Assembly (NCBI GenBank): GCA_002351925.1
Contig: DEHM01000009.1
Span: forward strand, 1 to 31,767
Direction: 5' to 3'
DNA: 31,767 bases
Source: Bacteroidales bacterium UBA2800
GTDB taxonomy: Bacteria > Bacteroidota > Bacteroidia > Bacteroidales > Paludibacteraceae
This document shows positions 1-8,149 of the stretch, piece by piece (position 1 is the first letter of the stretch; every line of letters begins with the position of its first letter). A program made the position numbers and the translations under genes. Under the pieces are notes generated by a model. That model saw nothing but the letters and a program-made list of their open reading frames with translations, had not been told where the DNA came from and did not search any database.

Positions 1-1701
1 TATCGTATCATGAAGTCGGATGTCGACACGCTGCAGCTGATCACCGTAGGTGAGAACCACCTGACGCTGCCGGGCTTCGATCCGTATCGTGAGGAGTATA
101 GCTATACACTGAGCGCAGCCGAGGCCGCTGCGCTGGGTGGTGCGCTGCCGTTGATAGAGGCTATCCCGGGTGATGAGTATCAGACCGTGATCGTCTCGCA
201 GGCATCGGATTCGCTGAGCGGTAAGTCGCTGGGCTACAAGACGCTGATCACCGTGACAGCTGCCAGCGGTAAGACCCGTATCTACACGATCCACTATCCG
301 GTAGAGCTGTCGGATGACGCTTCGCTGAACATGATCAACCTGGCCGGTAAGCCGCTGACGGGCTTCGAATCCGACCGCTTTACCTATAAGCTGGAAGTGG
401 GACTGGCAGCGGAGATTCCTGTGGTAACCGTTATCCAAAAAGAGGAGGCGCAGAAAGTTGAAATCAATCAGGATGTCGACACGATTCGTATCGTTGTAAA
501 GGCTGAGAATAGAAATATACAAGAGACCTATACTCTCTACTTCGAACGTGTACGCTCGGATGTGACGACGCTGCAGAATATCATCCTGACGGAGAACGGT
601 CACCAGTTGCCGTACGAGCAGTTCTTCTTCGAGACCGAGAAGACGGATTACATCATCGAGATCCCGTACGACTCGACGCGTACCGAGCTGACGTTGCCGG
701 AGTGGACGATCGTCAAGGCCGACACAATGCAACAGATCACGCCGGTAGCTACGCAGATTGACGACCACACCGTACTGCTGACGATCACTGTGACCGCGCC
801 TAACGGCGACGAGGGTACACCGTACACGCTGACCTTCGACTTCCTGCGTAACAACGACGCCCTGCTGCGTGGTATCAACCTGGATGGCACGCCGCTGGCA
901 GAGTTCAAGAGTGACATCTTCGACTATACCTATATCCACCCGTTCGGCGAGGACAGCACGTCGTTCTTCACGCAGGCTGACATAGAGGCTATCACGCGTG
1001 ACGCAAAGGCCGTCAGCACGGTCTATGTAGACGAGACGGGCTTGATCACCATTCTGGTAGTAGCCGACGACGAGACGACCAACTGTAAGTACACCATCGT
1101 ACAGACGCTGGGTCTGGATACCTGCAACACGCTGCAGATGATCTATCTGGACGGTAAGGAGATCAACGGCTTCGACCCGACAGCCGACACCACCTACGTC
1201 ATCATCCTGCGTGAGGGCGAGGCAGTGCCTGAGGTGACCTACGAGAAGACGCGTGAGACGGTAGAGGTAGACGAGTTCCGTCAGCCGAAGCCGGGTGAGA
1301 CACTCGACATCATCTGTACCGCACAGAACGGTGACGTACGTGTATACCATATCACGTTCCAGGTATCGACCATCAATGACGCTCTCAAGCCGACGGCTAA
1401 GGATGTCTTCGTACGCCGTATACCGGGTGAGTACAAACTGTTCGTGGCGACGATACGTAAGGATGTGACCTTCATCCTGTACGACCAGAACGGTCACCAG
1501 CTGCTCTTCGAGCGCGTGCCGGATGCTGATCCGAACGATGTGGTTTCCGGTCTGAACTACCAAGAGCAGGATGTGCTGCTCAACGTGACGGACTTCAGCT
1601 CCGGTCTGACAGTAGATATCATCCCCGGACAGATCTATCTCTACTCGTTCGTAGAGGCAGGTAAACGTCCGATCACCTCCGGTAAGTTGATGGTTCCGTA
1701 A
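1..1701 (+). CDS. Cadherin-like repeat surface protein, 5' truncated, type IX-like C-terminal tail
   Basis: The frame is open from base 1, so the N-terminus lies outside the window; 566 residues are visible. At least five repeats of about 80-100 residues begin near visible residues 6, 104, 186, 284 and 374. Each has the pattern D-x-x-L-x-x-I-x-L-x-G-x-x-L-x-x-F, then an aromatic-rich strand, and ends with a Y-x-I/L-x-F strand. This matches the cadherin-like beta-sandwich family (PF12733 type). The last ~105 residues differ: they end in a Y-L-Y-S-F strand followed by S-G-K-L-M-V-P, which resembles type A C-terminal sorting domains of type IX secretion cargo. Inferred role: exported surface or adhesive stalk protein. 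The terminator at 1733-1763 ends its transcript. Family assignment is by pattern only. Confidence 0.72.
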   Translation, partial: YRIMKSDVDTLQLITVGENHLTLPGFDPYREEYSYTLSAAEAAALGGALPLIEAIPGDEYQTVIVSQASDSLSGKSLGYKTLITVTAASGKTRIYTIHYPVELSDDASLNMINLAGKPLTGFESDRFTYKLEVGLAAEIPVVTVIQKEEAQKVEINQDVDTIRIVVKAENRNIQETYTLYFERVRSDVTTLQNIILTENGHQLPYEQFFFETEKTDYIIEIPYDSTRTELTLPEWTIVKADTMQQITPVATQIDDHTVLLTITVTAPNGDEGTPYTLTFDFLRNNDALLRGINLDGTPLAEFKSDIFDYTYIHPFGEDSTSFFTQADIEAITRDAKAVSTVYVDETGLITILVVADDETTNCKYTIVQTLGLDTCNTLQMIYLDGKEINGFDPTADTTYVIILREGEAVPEVTYEKTRETVEVDEFRQPKPGETLDIICTAQNGDVRVYHITFQVSTINDALKPTAKDVFVRRIPGEYKLFVATIRKDVTFILYDQNGHQLLFERVPDADPNDVVSGLNYQEQDVLLNVTDFSSGLTVDIIPGQIYLYSFVEAGKRPITSGKLMVP

Positions 1702-1732
1702 GCCGTCTGAAACGGTAAATTTTGAGAAAAGT

Positions 1733-1763
1733 GGCATACACCCTTGTGTATGTCATTTTTTTT
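1733..1763 (+). terminator. Rho-independent terminator after the surface protein
   Basis: A 9-bp stem (1733-1741 with 1746-1754, one G.T pair) has a 4-nt loop and is followed by A and eight T. It starts 31 bases after the stop codon at 1699-1701. Its 3' half overlaps the -33 element of the murC promoter, so the two transcription units are packed together. Confidence 0.8.
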
Positions 1764-1774
1764 GTGTAATTTTG
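1744..1774 (+). promoter_or_regulatory. Bacteroidota-type promoter for murC-ftsQAZ
   Basis: TTG at 1744-1746, 20 bp, then TAATTTTG at 1767-1774 match the -33/-7 consensus (TTTG, 19-21 bp, TAnnTTTG) of the Bacteroidota primary sigma factor. Transcription would start near 1781, giving a leader of about 20 nt before the ATG at 1803 or 1806. The leftward GTG at 1788 would be almost leaderless, which argues against it as start. Confidence 0.75.
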
Positions 1775-1805
1775 CACGATTTTTAATGTGGCTAAGTACG
1801 CGATG

Positions 1806-3230
1806 ATGAGAGTGGAGGACATAAAGACCCTGTTTTTCTTAGGTATAGGCGGCATCGGGATGAGCTCGCTGGCGCGCTATTTCCGTAGCCGGGGCTACCG
1901 AGTGTGCGGTTACGACCGTACGCCCTCTCCGCTGACGCGCGAACTGGAGGCCGAAGGTATTGAGATTGTCTATGGCGACGACCGCCTGGAGATAGGCGAC
2001 TGGAGCAAGATGCTCTCGCCCAAGGACACTTTTGTGGTACGTACGCCAGCCGTGCCGGAGCAGAACGCTATCTATACCTGGCTGCGCCAAGAGGGTTTCG
2101 ACATCCGCAAGCGCGCCGAAGTGCTGGGCATGGTGACCCGTCAGCAGAAAGCGCTCTGTGTGGCCGGTACGCACGGTAAGACCACCACAAGTACGATGCT
2201 GGCGCACCTGCTACAACCCGTCAATGCGTTTCTGGGCGGTATCAGCATGAACTACGGCACCAATGTGCTCATCGACAGCGAGAGTCCGTACGTGGTGGTG
2301 GAGGCCGATGAGTACGACCGTTCGTTCCACCATCTGACGCCCTATATCTCTGTCGTCACGGCCGTCGATGCCGACCATCTGGATATTTACGGCACGGCAG
2401 AGGCCTATCGCGAGGCGTTTGCGCACTATACGAGCCTGATCACCGGTGCGCTGGTGATGAAGCACGGTATCGCGCTGGAGCCTCGTCTGCAGGAGGGAGT
2501 GAAGGTGTATACCTATGGAGTACAGAATACAGACCGCTCCGCTGACAGAACACAGACCTCGAAGCCGGACTTCTATGCCGACCATATCCGCGTGGCGGAC
2601 GGGCAGATACGATTTGACTACCACACGCCTACGGCGACTATCCGCGATATGCAGCTGGGTGTGCCGGTGTGGGTGAATATAGAGAACGCCGTGGCGGCGA
2701 TGTCGGTAGCCTGGCTCGTGGGAACGCAGCGTGCAGACCGCCCCGCCGACAGCATACAGACCGAACTGGCAGAGCAGTTGCGCGAACGACTGGCTTCCTT
2801 CCGTGGCGTGCAACGTCGTTTTAACATACATGTCAACACCCCGCGTGTGGCGTACATCGACGACTACGCACACCATCCCGAGGAGATAGCTACGGCTATC
2901 GATTCGATACGCAAGTTGTTCCCCGAACGCCGCCTGATAGGTGTATTCCAGCCCCATCTGTACACCCGTACGCGTGACTTCGCCGAGGGCTTCCGTCGTG
3001 TGCTGGCGACCCTGGACGAGTGTCTGCTGTTGCCTATTTATCCGGCCCGCGAGGAGCCGATAGCCGGTGTGACGAGTGAGATGCTGGGTGGCCGAGTGGT
3101 GGAGAAAAGCGAACTGATTGACCAACTGAGACAACGGATAGCTGCGAGTCAGGAGCCGGTGGTGGTACTCACCGTCGGTGCGGGCGATATCGACCGACTG
3201 ATACCGGCTATCACGGAGGCGCTGCAATGA
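1806..3230 (+). CDS. murC: UDP-N-acetylmuramate--L-alanine ligase
   Basis: MurC joins L-alanine to UDP-MurNAc with ATP in the cytoplasm, the first amino-acid step of peptidoglycan synthesis. With the ATG at 1806 the protein is 474 aa. Visible motifs are the N-terminal dinucleotide-like loop GIGGIG (13-18), the ATP loop GTHGKTTT (121-128), EADEYDRSF (166-174) and DDYAHHPEEI (352-361), all hallmarks of Mur ligases. Starts at 1803 (ATG) or 1788 (GTG) are possible, but MRVEDIKT followed by the glycine loop fits the family best. Its stop overlaps the ftsQ start by 4 bases (ATGA), so the two are coupled. Oddity: two stretches, residues 240-251 and 307-319, are encoded by copies of a dispersed DNA repeat and look like insertions compared with other Bacteroidota MurC sequences recalled from memory. 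Confidence 0.96.
   Translation: MRVEDIKTLFFLGIGGIGMSSLARYFRSRGYRVCGYDRTPSPLTRELEAEGIEIVYGDDRLEIGDWSKMLSPKDTFVVRTPAVPEQNAIYTWLRQEGFDIRKRAEVLGMVTRQQKALCVAGTHGKTTTSTMLAHLLQPVNAFLGGISMNYGTNVLIDSESPYVVVEADEYDRSFHHLTPYISVVTAVDADHLDIYGTAEAYREAFAHYTSLITGALVMKHGIALEPRLQEGVKVYTYGVQNTDRSADRTQTSKPDFYADHIRVADGQIRFDYHTPTATIRDMQLGVPVWVNIENAVAAMSVAWLVGTQRADRPADSIQTELAEQLRERLASFRGVQRRFNIHVNTPRVAYIDDYAHHPEEIATAIDSIRKLFPERRLIGVFQPHLYTRTRDFAEGFRRVLATLDECLLLPIYPAREEPIAGVTSEMLGGRVVEKSELIDQLRQRIAASQEPVVVLTVGAGDIDRLIPAITEALQ
2521..2558 (+). repeat. Dispersed repeat inside murC, copy A
   Basis: This stretch contains GACCGCTCCGCTGACAG flanked by ACAGAATACA and AACACAGACC. Close relatives occur at 2730-2762 in the same gene and at 17264-17314 after dnaJ, and the core GACCGCTnCGCTG also occurs in the array at 28210-28290. 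Here it is read in frame as NTDRSADRTQT. Confidence 0.7.
2730..2762 (+). repeat. Dispersed repeat inside murC, copy B
   Basis: Diverged second copy: GCAGACCGCCCCGCCGACAG followed by CATACAGACC. It is read in the same frame as copy A, giving RADRPADSIQT, and lies between two conserved MurC blocks (AVAAMSVAWL before, ASFRGVQRRF after). Confidence 0.65.
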
Positions 3231-3967
3231 ATCGCGTGACGCACATAGTGCTGCAGACTATCGGTCTGACGCTGGTCGTAGGGCTCTTCCTCGCAGCCAT
3301 CGTGTGGGGCTACCACAAGGCGCCCGACCCGGATGCGTGTAGGTCGATCACGTATATACTGGCCGACGGTGACGAGCGTGTGTACGTATATCGTAACGAA
3401 CTGGAGAGCCTGCTCCGTACGGAGGATATCCACCCGGTGGGCCGACCCGTGGACGAGCTCTCGCTGCAGCGCATAGAGAACGCGGTAAGGCGACACCCGA
3501 TGGTGCGCACGGCGGAGTGTTACGTCACTCCCTGGCACGACGCCCGCGTGGTCATCACCCAGCGTGTGCCCCTGCTGCGCGTACAGACGGCGGCAGAGAC
3601 CTACCTGATAGACACCGACCGGCGGCGGATGGAAGCGCGGCCGGTAGTGAAAGACTCGGTGCTGCGCGTCACCGGAGCGGTAGGACCGCAGATGGCGTCC
3701 ACGCGACTGGCGGACTTCGCCTTATGGCTGCAGGACAACCGTTATTGGCGTGAGCGTATCGACCACCTGCATATGCGTTCGCCGCAGATGGTAGTGGTGT
3801 GCCTGCGTGACCGACGTCAGCCGCAGGTGCTGCTCGGCGCAATCAACGACTACGAACGTAAACTGCGCAAGCTGCGTTTCTTCCTGGAGAACAGCAGCGA
3901 GGCAACCAAAGATAAGCACTATAGCGAACTGGATCTGCGTTTTGCAGGCCAAGTGATAGCAAGATAA
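3227..3967 (+). CDS. ftsQ: Cell division protein FtsQ
   Basis: FtsQ is a bitopic inner-membrane protein that scaffolds the divisome between FtsA/FtsZ and the septal synthases. The 246-aa product has a short cytoplasmic tail, one membrane segment (about residues 8-28) and a periplasmic part. The first periplasmic region (about 35-110) reads like a POTRA domain, with SLQRIENAVRRHPMVRTAEC and a VVITQRVPLLRV strand typical of FtsQ/DivIB. It starts within the murC stop (ATGA overlap) and ends 2 bases before ftsA. Sequence identity within this family is low, so position between murC and ftsA carries much of the weight. Confidence 0.9.
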   Translation: MNRVTHIVLQTIGLTLVVGLFLAAIVWGYHKAPDPDACRSITYILADGDERVYVYRNELESLLRTEDIHPVGRPVDELSLQRIENAVRRHPMVRTAECYVTPWHDARVVITQRVPLLRVQTAAETYLIDTDRRRMEARPVVKDSVLRVTGAVGPQMASTRLADFALWLQDNRYWRERIDHLHMRSPQMVVVCLRDRRQPQVLLGAINDYERKLRKLRFFLENSSEATKDKHYSELDLRFAGQVIAR

Positions 3968-3969
3968 CG

Positions 3970-5250
3970 ATGGCAAGAAAAAAAGCACAGACAGCCGATT
4001 CCCTCCCGCTGGTGGCTATCGACCTCGGTAGCGACAGCGTGCGTGCGCTGGCAGCACGGCAACTGGCACCCGACCTGTTTCAGGTACTGGGTGTGGAGCA
4101 GCGAGCCCAGCGCTTCGGCAACATCTGTGTGGAGCAGGGTATCATCACGCAGTCGAGTATCGCCGGTTTTGCCGTCGCCGAAGTGCTCAAACTGCTGGCT
4201 AACCGTATCGGTCTGCCGGAGCTGCCTACGGCGTTCGTCTCGCTGGGCGGCCAGTCGATGCAGATAGTGGCGGTACACAGCAAACGCGATCAGGCCCGCC
4301 GCAAAGAGATCAGTCAGGCGCTGCTGGATGAGATGGAGGCTGAGTGTAAAACCAAGATCGAGCAACGCAACCCCGAGGTGGCGGTGTTGGGACTCGTGCC
4401 CAGTTATTTCACCCTGGACGGCGTAGAGCAAGACGAGGTGCCGACACCCGAGCAACGTGCCGCTATCGTCGAGGCGCACTATATCGCTTTCTACGGCCGT
4501 CGTGCTATCGAAAGCCAGTTGACCAAAGCGTTCTCCCAGGCGGCGAAGAGTATTGAACAGTCTTTCGTGCGTCCGGAGGCACTCCTCTCGGCCTTCGCTA
4601 CCTGCGACGGCAACCACGTGCTGATGGAAGGCTGCGCTGTACTCGACATGGGTGCGCAGACCACCACGCTGACCGTCTATAAGGGCGGGCAGTACCTGGC
4701 TAACCGCGTAGTGCCCAAGGGCGGCTACCATATCACCCGCATGTTGGAACAGCAGGGTATCAGTTTCCAGACGGCTGAGGCGCTAAAATGTCGTTTTGGC
4801 GTCGCCTCGCCCGCGTTAGTAGAAAGGAACGTGCGCCTGCGCGTGCCCGCGAGCCCCGAGATGGAAGAGCGCGAACTGCTCATCACTACCGAGCAACTGG
4901 CGGAGGCTATCGAGCTGAAGCTGCGCGAGATACTGGCGCCGCTCATCGACGAGCTGAAGAAAGTGGAGAGCCGTATCCGTACGCTCTATATCACCGGCGG
5001 CGCGAGCATGCTGACGGGCATGGACAGCTATCTGCAGCAGCAGACACGCGTACACGTGCAATACGGCGCGCACAACCTCCTGTTGCATCGCGACACCGAA
5101 GAGAAATATCTCTCGCCCCAATATACCTCGCTGATAGGTACCATCCTGCTGGGGCAGGACTACCGCGACAGCCATCCTAATCAGCTGGTGCGCAAAGCCA
5201 ATTTCCTGGAGCGGGTGAAAGAGGGCACGCTCGAGATATTTCTGGAATAA
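3970..5250 (+). CDS. ftsA: Cell division protein FtsA
   Basis: Actin-like ATPase that tethers FtsZ filaments to the inner membrane. The 426-aa length equals the family norm. The phosphate-1 loop AIDLGSDSVRA (16-26), phosphate-2 loop VLDMGAQTTTLTVY (224-237) and adenosine motif ITGGASMLTG (341-350) are clear, with the FtsA-specific 1C region between about 90 and 170. The C-terminus NFLERVKEGTLEIFLE can form an amphipathic helix, as expected for the membrane-targeting sequence. It lies 2 bases after ftsQ and 33 bases before ftsZ in the division operon. Confidence 0.96.
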   Translation: MARKKAQTADSLPLVAIDLGSDSVRALAARQLAPDLFQVLGVEQRAQRFGNICVEQGIITQSSIAGFAVAEVLKLLANRIGLPELPTAFVSLGGQSMQIVAVHSKRDQARRKEISQALLDEMEAECKTKIEQRNPEVAVLGLVPSYFTLDGVEQDEVPTPEQRAAIVEAHYIAFYGRRAIESQLTKAFSQAAKSIEQSFVRPEALLSAFATCDGNHVLMEGCAVLDMGAQTTTLTVYKGGQYLANRVVPKGGYHITRMLEQQGISFQTAEALKCRFGVASPALVERNVRLRVPASPEMEERELLITTEQLAEAIELKLREILAPLIDELKKVESRIRTLYITGGASMLTGMDSYLQQQTRVHVQYGAHNLLLHRDTEEKYLSPQYTSLIGTILLGQDYRDSHPNQLVRKANFLERVKEGTLEIFLE

Positions 5251-5283
5251 ACATGTATAAACAGCCAAATCATAAATAGCTAT

Positions 5284-6516
5284 ATGGACGTAGATTTGAT
5301 TACGCTTCCTCTGGAAGGACTAACAGAAGATTCTATTATCAAGGTCATCGGTGTGGGCGGTGGCGGCTGTAATGCCGTCAACTATATGCATCGTCAGGGA
5401 CTCAAGGATGTCTCTTTCCTGGTCTGCAACACCGATCGCCAGGTACTCATCAAGTCGTCGGTGCCCTGCAAACTGCAGTTGGGCCCGGGTCTGGGAGCCG
5501 GAGGTGATCCGGAGACCGCCCGTCAGTATGCCGAAGAGAGCCGCGACCATATTCGCGAAGCGCTGAACGACGGTACACAGATGCTCTTCCTGGCTGCCGG
5601 TATGGGTGGCGGCACCGGCACAGGTGCCTCGTCGGTAGTGGCAGAGGTGGCGCAAGAGATGGGTATACTGACCGTAGGTATCGTGACGATACCGTTTGCT
5701 TTTGAGGGGAAGAAGAAGATCGTCAAGGCGATGACGGGCGTAGCGCGTCTGGCCAAACATGTGGACGCTATCCTCATCATCAACAACGAGAAACTCAAGC
5801 AGATATATCCCGAGCTGAACCTGCTGAACGCGTTCAGCAAGTCGGACGACGTAGTGGCCAATGCCGCACGGGCAATAGCTGAGATCATCACGGTGCCCGG
5901 CTATATCAATACCGACTTTGCCGATGTGCGCAACACGTTGCGGAAGGGTGGAGTGGCCATCATGAACGTTGGCCGCGCTGCCGGTGAGAACCGTATCACC
6001 AAGGCCATCAACGATGCGCTCAACAGTCCGCTCGTCAACACCAACGACGTCCACGGCGCCGAGCGTATCCTGCTGCAGTTCTACTGCTCGACCGAGCACG
6101 CTATCGTGATGGAGGAGATCGACCAGATCAACGATTTCGTGCAGGAGGTAGGCGACGACATCGAGGTACAATGGGGCGCCTCGCTCGATGAGAGTCTGGG
6201 CGAAGATGTGCGCGTCACCATCATCGCCACCGGCTACAAAGTGGATGGTCTGCCCACCGAGGATGAGGAGGCTATCAATGAGGCTATCGACAGCAACTAC
6301 CCGCCGCAGACCGACACGCCGCGTGAGGACGAACAGATGCAGACCATCGACCTGAGCGGCACGCTCTTCCCGCTGGAGGAGCCGCAACAGCAGCCGCGCG
6401 AGCACGTGGCTTCCGCTTCGGCCGACGATGTCGTCATCACCATTGAGGAAGAGGCGACGCCTGCCGAGGAGGAGAAACCCGCTCACCGTCCCTTCGGATG
6501 GATTCGCAGAAAATGA
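5284..6516 (+). CDS. ftsZ: Cell division GTPase FtsZ
   Basis: Tubulin-like GTPase that forms the division ring. The 410-aa protein shows GVGGGGCN (23-30), the tubulin signature GGGTGTG (108-114) and the catalytic T7 loop region NTDFADVR (209-216, aspartates 211 and 214). A variable acidic linker of about 75 residues follows residue 325. The last ten residues, HRPFGWIRRK, are the conserved tail peptide that binds FtsA. The start chosen gives a 20-residue N-terminal extension before the first beta strand, as usual in this phylum. It is last of the murC-ftsQAZ genes; a Wzz-like gene follows after 21 bases. Confidence 0.98.
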   Translation: MDVDLITLPLEGLTEDSIIKVIGVGGGGCNAVNYMHRQGLKDVSFLVCNTDRQVLIKSSVPCKLQLGPGLGAGGDPETARQYAEESRDHIREALNDGTQMLFLAAGMGGGTGTGASSVVAEVAQEMGILTVGIVTIPFAFEGKKKIVKAMTGVARLAKHVDAILIINNEKLKQIYPELNLLNAFSKSDDVVANAARAIAEIITVPGYINTDFADVRNTLRKGGVAIMNVGRAAGENRITKAINDALNSPLVNTNDVHGAERILLQFYCSTEHAIVMEEIDQINDFVQEVGDDIEVQWGASLDESLGEDVRVTIIATGYKVDGLPTEDEEAINEAIDSNYPPQTDTPREDEQMQTIDLSGTLFPLEEPQQQPREHVASASADDVVITIEEEATPAEEEKPAHRPFGWIRRK

Positions 6517-6537
6517 AAACAATAAAACGAAAAGAAT

Positions 6538-7488
6538 ATGGAAAGAGAGATGAATTTCTTTGACCTCTGCGTAGCCTGCTGGCACGCGTTGTGTCGCGGA
6601 TGCGCTGCCTTGGGACGTCTCTTGGCGCGTGCGTTGCGTCTGAGTTACCGCTACTGGTGGCTGGTACTGATCTGTGTCGCCCTCGGTGTAGTGGCGGCGC
6701 TCTACTATACCCGTCAGGGTAATATCATCTACAAGGTCAATGCCGTAGCCCTGCTCAACGGTCCTACTGTGCAGCAGTTCGAGCAAGCCTATATGCCGCT
6801 GCGTTCTGCCCAGCAGTTGCCGCCTGACTCGCCGCTCAGACCTTGGCTGATGGAGAATAAACTGCGCCGTTTTGAGACCTATCGCGTCATCGATTGTATG
6901 GGCGATTCGGTTGCCGACTATATCGACTTCCGCGAGAAATCGTCGCCCACCGACACGGTCAACGTCCAGATGCAGGATCGTCTGTGTCTGCAGTTCCGTA
7001 TCAAGCAACGCGACCTCGACTTGCTGCCGGCTGTAGAGGCCGAGGTAATGGGTTTCCTCAATGGCAATCCTGCGCTGCAGGCGGCTCACGCTGTCTACCT
7101 GCGTAACCTGCTCGACGAGGTGAAGTTCAACCACGATCAGACGCAGAAACTCGACAGCCTCACCACGCACTATTATTTCCATTCCCATCCGGGCGCAGAG
7201 CCGCTGGGTGCGGCTAAGAACGGACTGGTCTTCATGGGCGACTGGAGAGTCCACCTCTTCCTGACTTCTATCTATGCCCACCGTCACTATGCCGACTATA
7301 TGGACCAGCGCCTGCAGCTGGCTACCGCTCCCGTAGTGCTGGAGAACCACTTTACCGTGGATGCGGCACCCGTGAACGATCGCCGCAAAATGGTGGTGTT
7401 GATGTTCCTCTTGGGCTGGATAGGCGCTTGCGTTCTTGCCGAACTGATCGACAAAAGAAAAGCCCTCAGCGCTTGGCTGAAGGCTTAA
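6538..7488 (+). CDS. Wzz-topology inner-membrane protein (chain-length-determinant-like)
   Basis: The 316-aa protein has a first membrane segment at about residues 38-58, preceded by a basic, cysteine-containing stretch, and a second near 284-302, with about 220 periplasmic residues between. This two-segment layout and its length match Wzz/FepE-type polysaccharide co-polymerases, which set glycan chain length. No proline-rich Wzz motif is obvious at the second segment, so the call is by topology. A second in-frame ATG at 6550 is possible. It follows ftsZ by 21 bases on the same strand and probably shares its transcript. Its stop codon is 4 bases from the stop of the convergent dedA gene. Confidence 0.6.
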   Translation: MEREMNFFDLCVACWHALCRGCAALGRLLARALRLSYRYWWLVLICVALGVVAALYYTRQGNIIYKVNAVALLNGPTVQQFEQAYMPLRSAQQLPPDSPLRPWLMENKLRRFETYRVIDCMGDSVADYIDFREKSSPTDTVNVQMQDRLCLQFRIKQRDLDLLPAVEAEVMGFLNGNPALQAAHAVYLRNLLDEVKFNHDQTQKLDSLTTHYYFHSHPGAEPLGAAKNGLVFMGDWRVHLFLTSIYAHRHYADYMDQRLQLATAPVVLENHFTVDAAPVNDRRKMVVLMFLLGWIGACVLAELIDKRKALSAWLKA

Positions 7489-7515
7489 CCGTTTAACGTT
7501 TTAACCGTTTAACGT
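7485..7515. repeat. Heptamer-type repeat at convergent gene ends
   Basis: Two copies of TTAACCGTTTAACGT (7485-7499 and 7501-7515), each made of the 7-mers TTAACCG and TTTAACG. The first copy supplies the stop of the Wzz-like gene (7486-7488) and the stop of dedA (complement of 7493-7495). The second encodes part of the basic dedA C-terminus. Confidence 0.7.
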
Positions 7516-8149
7516 CGAGTAGTTTGCGTATTACGAAATACGCAACTACGAGACCAAGAATAATGAGTATGGCCACGCTTAGTTCGTGGCTATATTCTTT
7601 TATCAGGCTCATCTGTCCGGCTGCTACGTAGCCCAGCAGCGCCAGGATGCAGTTCCAGATAAACGCGCCCAGGAACGTCCACCAGAGGAACGCGCCGAAA
7701 TGCATCCGGCTCAGTCCGGCCGGTATACTGATCAGCTGACGGATGCCGGGGATAAAACGCCCTACAAACGTCGATACATTGCCTTTCTCGCGGAAGTACG
7801 CCTCCGCCTTCTCCAGTTTCTCGCTCGACAGCAGGCACATATGGCCCAGACGGCTGTCGGCGAACTTATAGATGATGATGCGTCCCAGCCACACACTCAG
7901 GGCATAGTTGATAATCGCGCCTATCATCGCGCCCAGCGTTCCGAAAAGCACGATCAGCAGCACATCCACCGGATAGTTGCCCGTGGCGCACAGTACGCTC
8001 TCCGGCTGACCGGCCACAAACGCAGCAGGCGGTATCACTACCTCGCTCGGAAAGGGAATAAACGAACTCTCTACAGCCATCAACCCGGTAATCGACGCAT
8101 AGTTCATATGCGCCGAATACCAAGCGATGATATCATCTACCAGACTCAT
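7493..8149 (-). CDS. DedA family membrane protein
   Basis: DedA proteins are inner-membrane proteins of the VTT/SNARE-associated superfamily, several of which act as flippases or support membrane homeostasis. The 218-aa product shows the family motifs ESSFIPFPSEVVIPPAAF near residue 27, a glycine-rich G-A-M-I-G segment, and FVGRFIPGIRQLISIPAG (about 130-147), which contains the conserved F-x-G-R-x-x-P-x-x-R signature. Four to five hydrophobic segments are visible. The start overlaps the nhaD stop by one base (TGATG), so the two are co-translated. The C-terminus VKRLKR comes from a repeat. Confidence 0.88.
   Translation of the reverse strand: MSLVDDIIAWYSAHMNYASITGLMAVESSFIPFPSEVVIPPAAFVAGQPESVLCATGNYPVDVLLIVLFGTLGAMIGAIINYALSVWLGRIIIYKFADSRLGHMCLLSSEKLEKAEAYFREKGNVSTFVGRFIPGIRQLISIPAGLSRMHFGAFLWWTFLGAFIWNCILALLGYVAAGQMSLIKEYSHELSVAILIILGLVVAYFVIRKLLDVKRLKR

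Noticed and set aside
2211..3227. 338-codon minus-strand frame opposite murC
   Set aside because: Shadow of murC; no motif, promoter or plausible composition.
5320..7350. Very long minus-strand open frame (676 codons) opposite ftsZ and the Wzz-like gene
   Set aside because: It crosses two genes with clear products and has no recognisable motif. Long antisense frames are a common by-product of codon bias.
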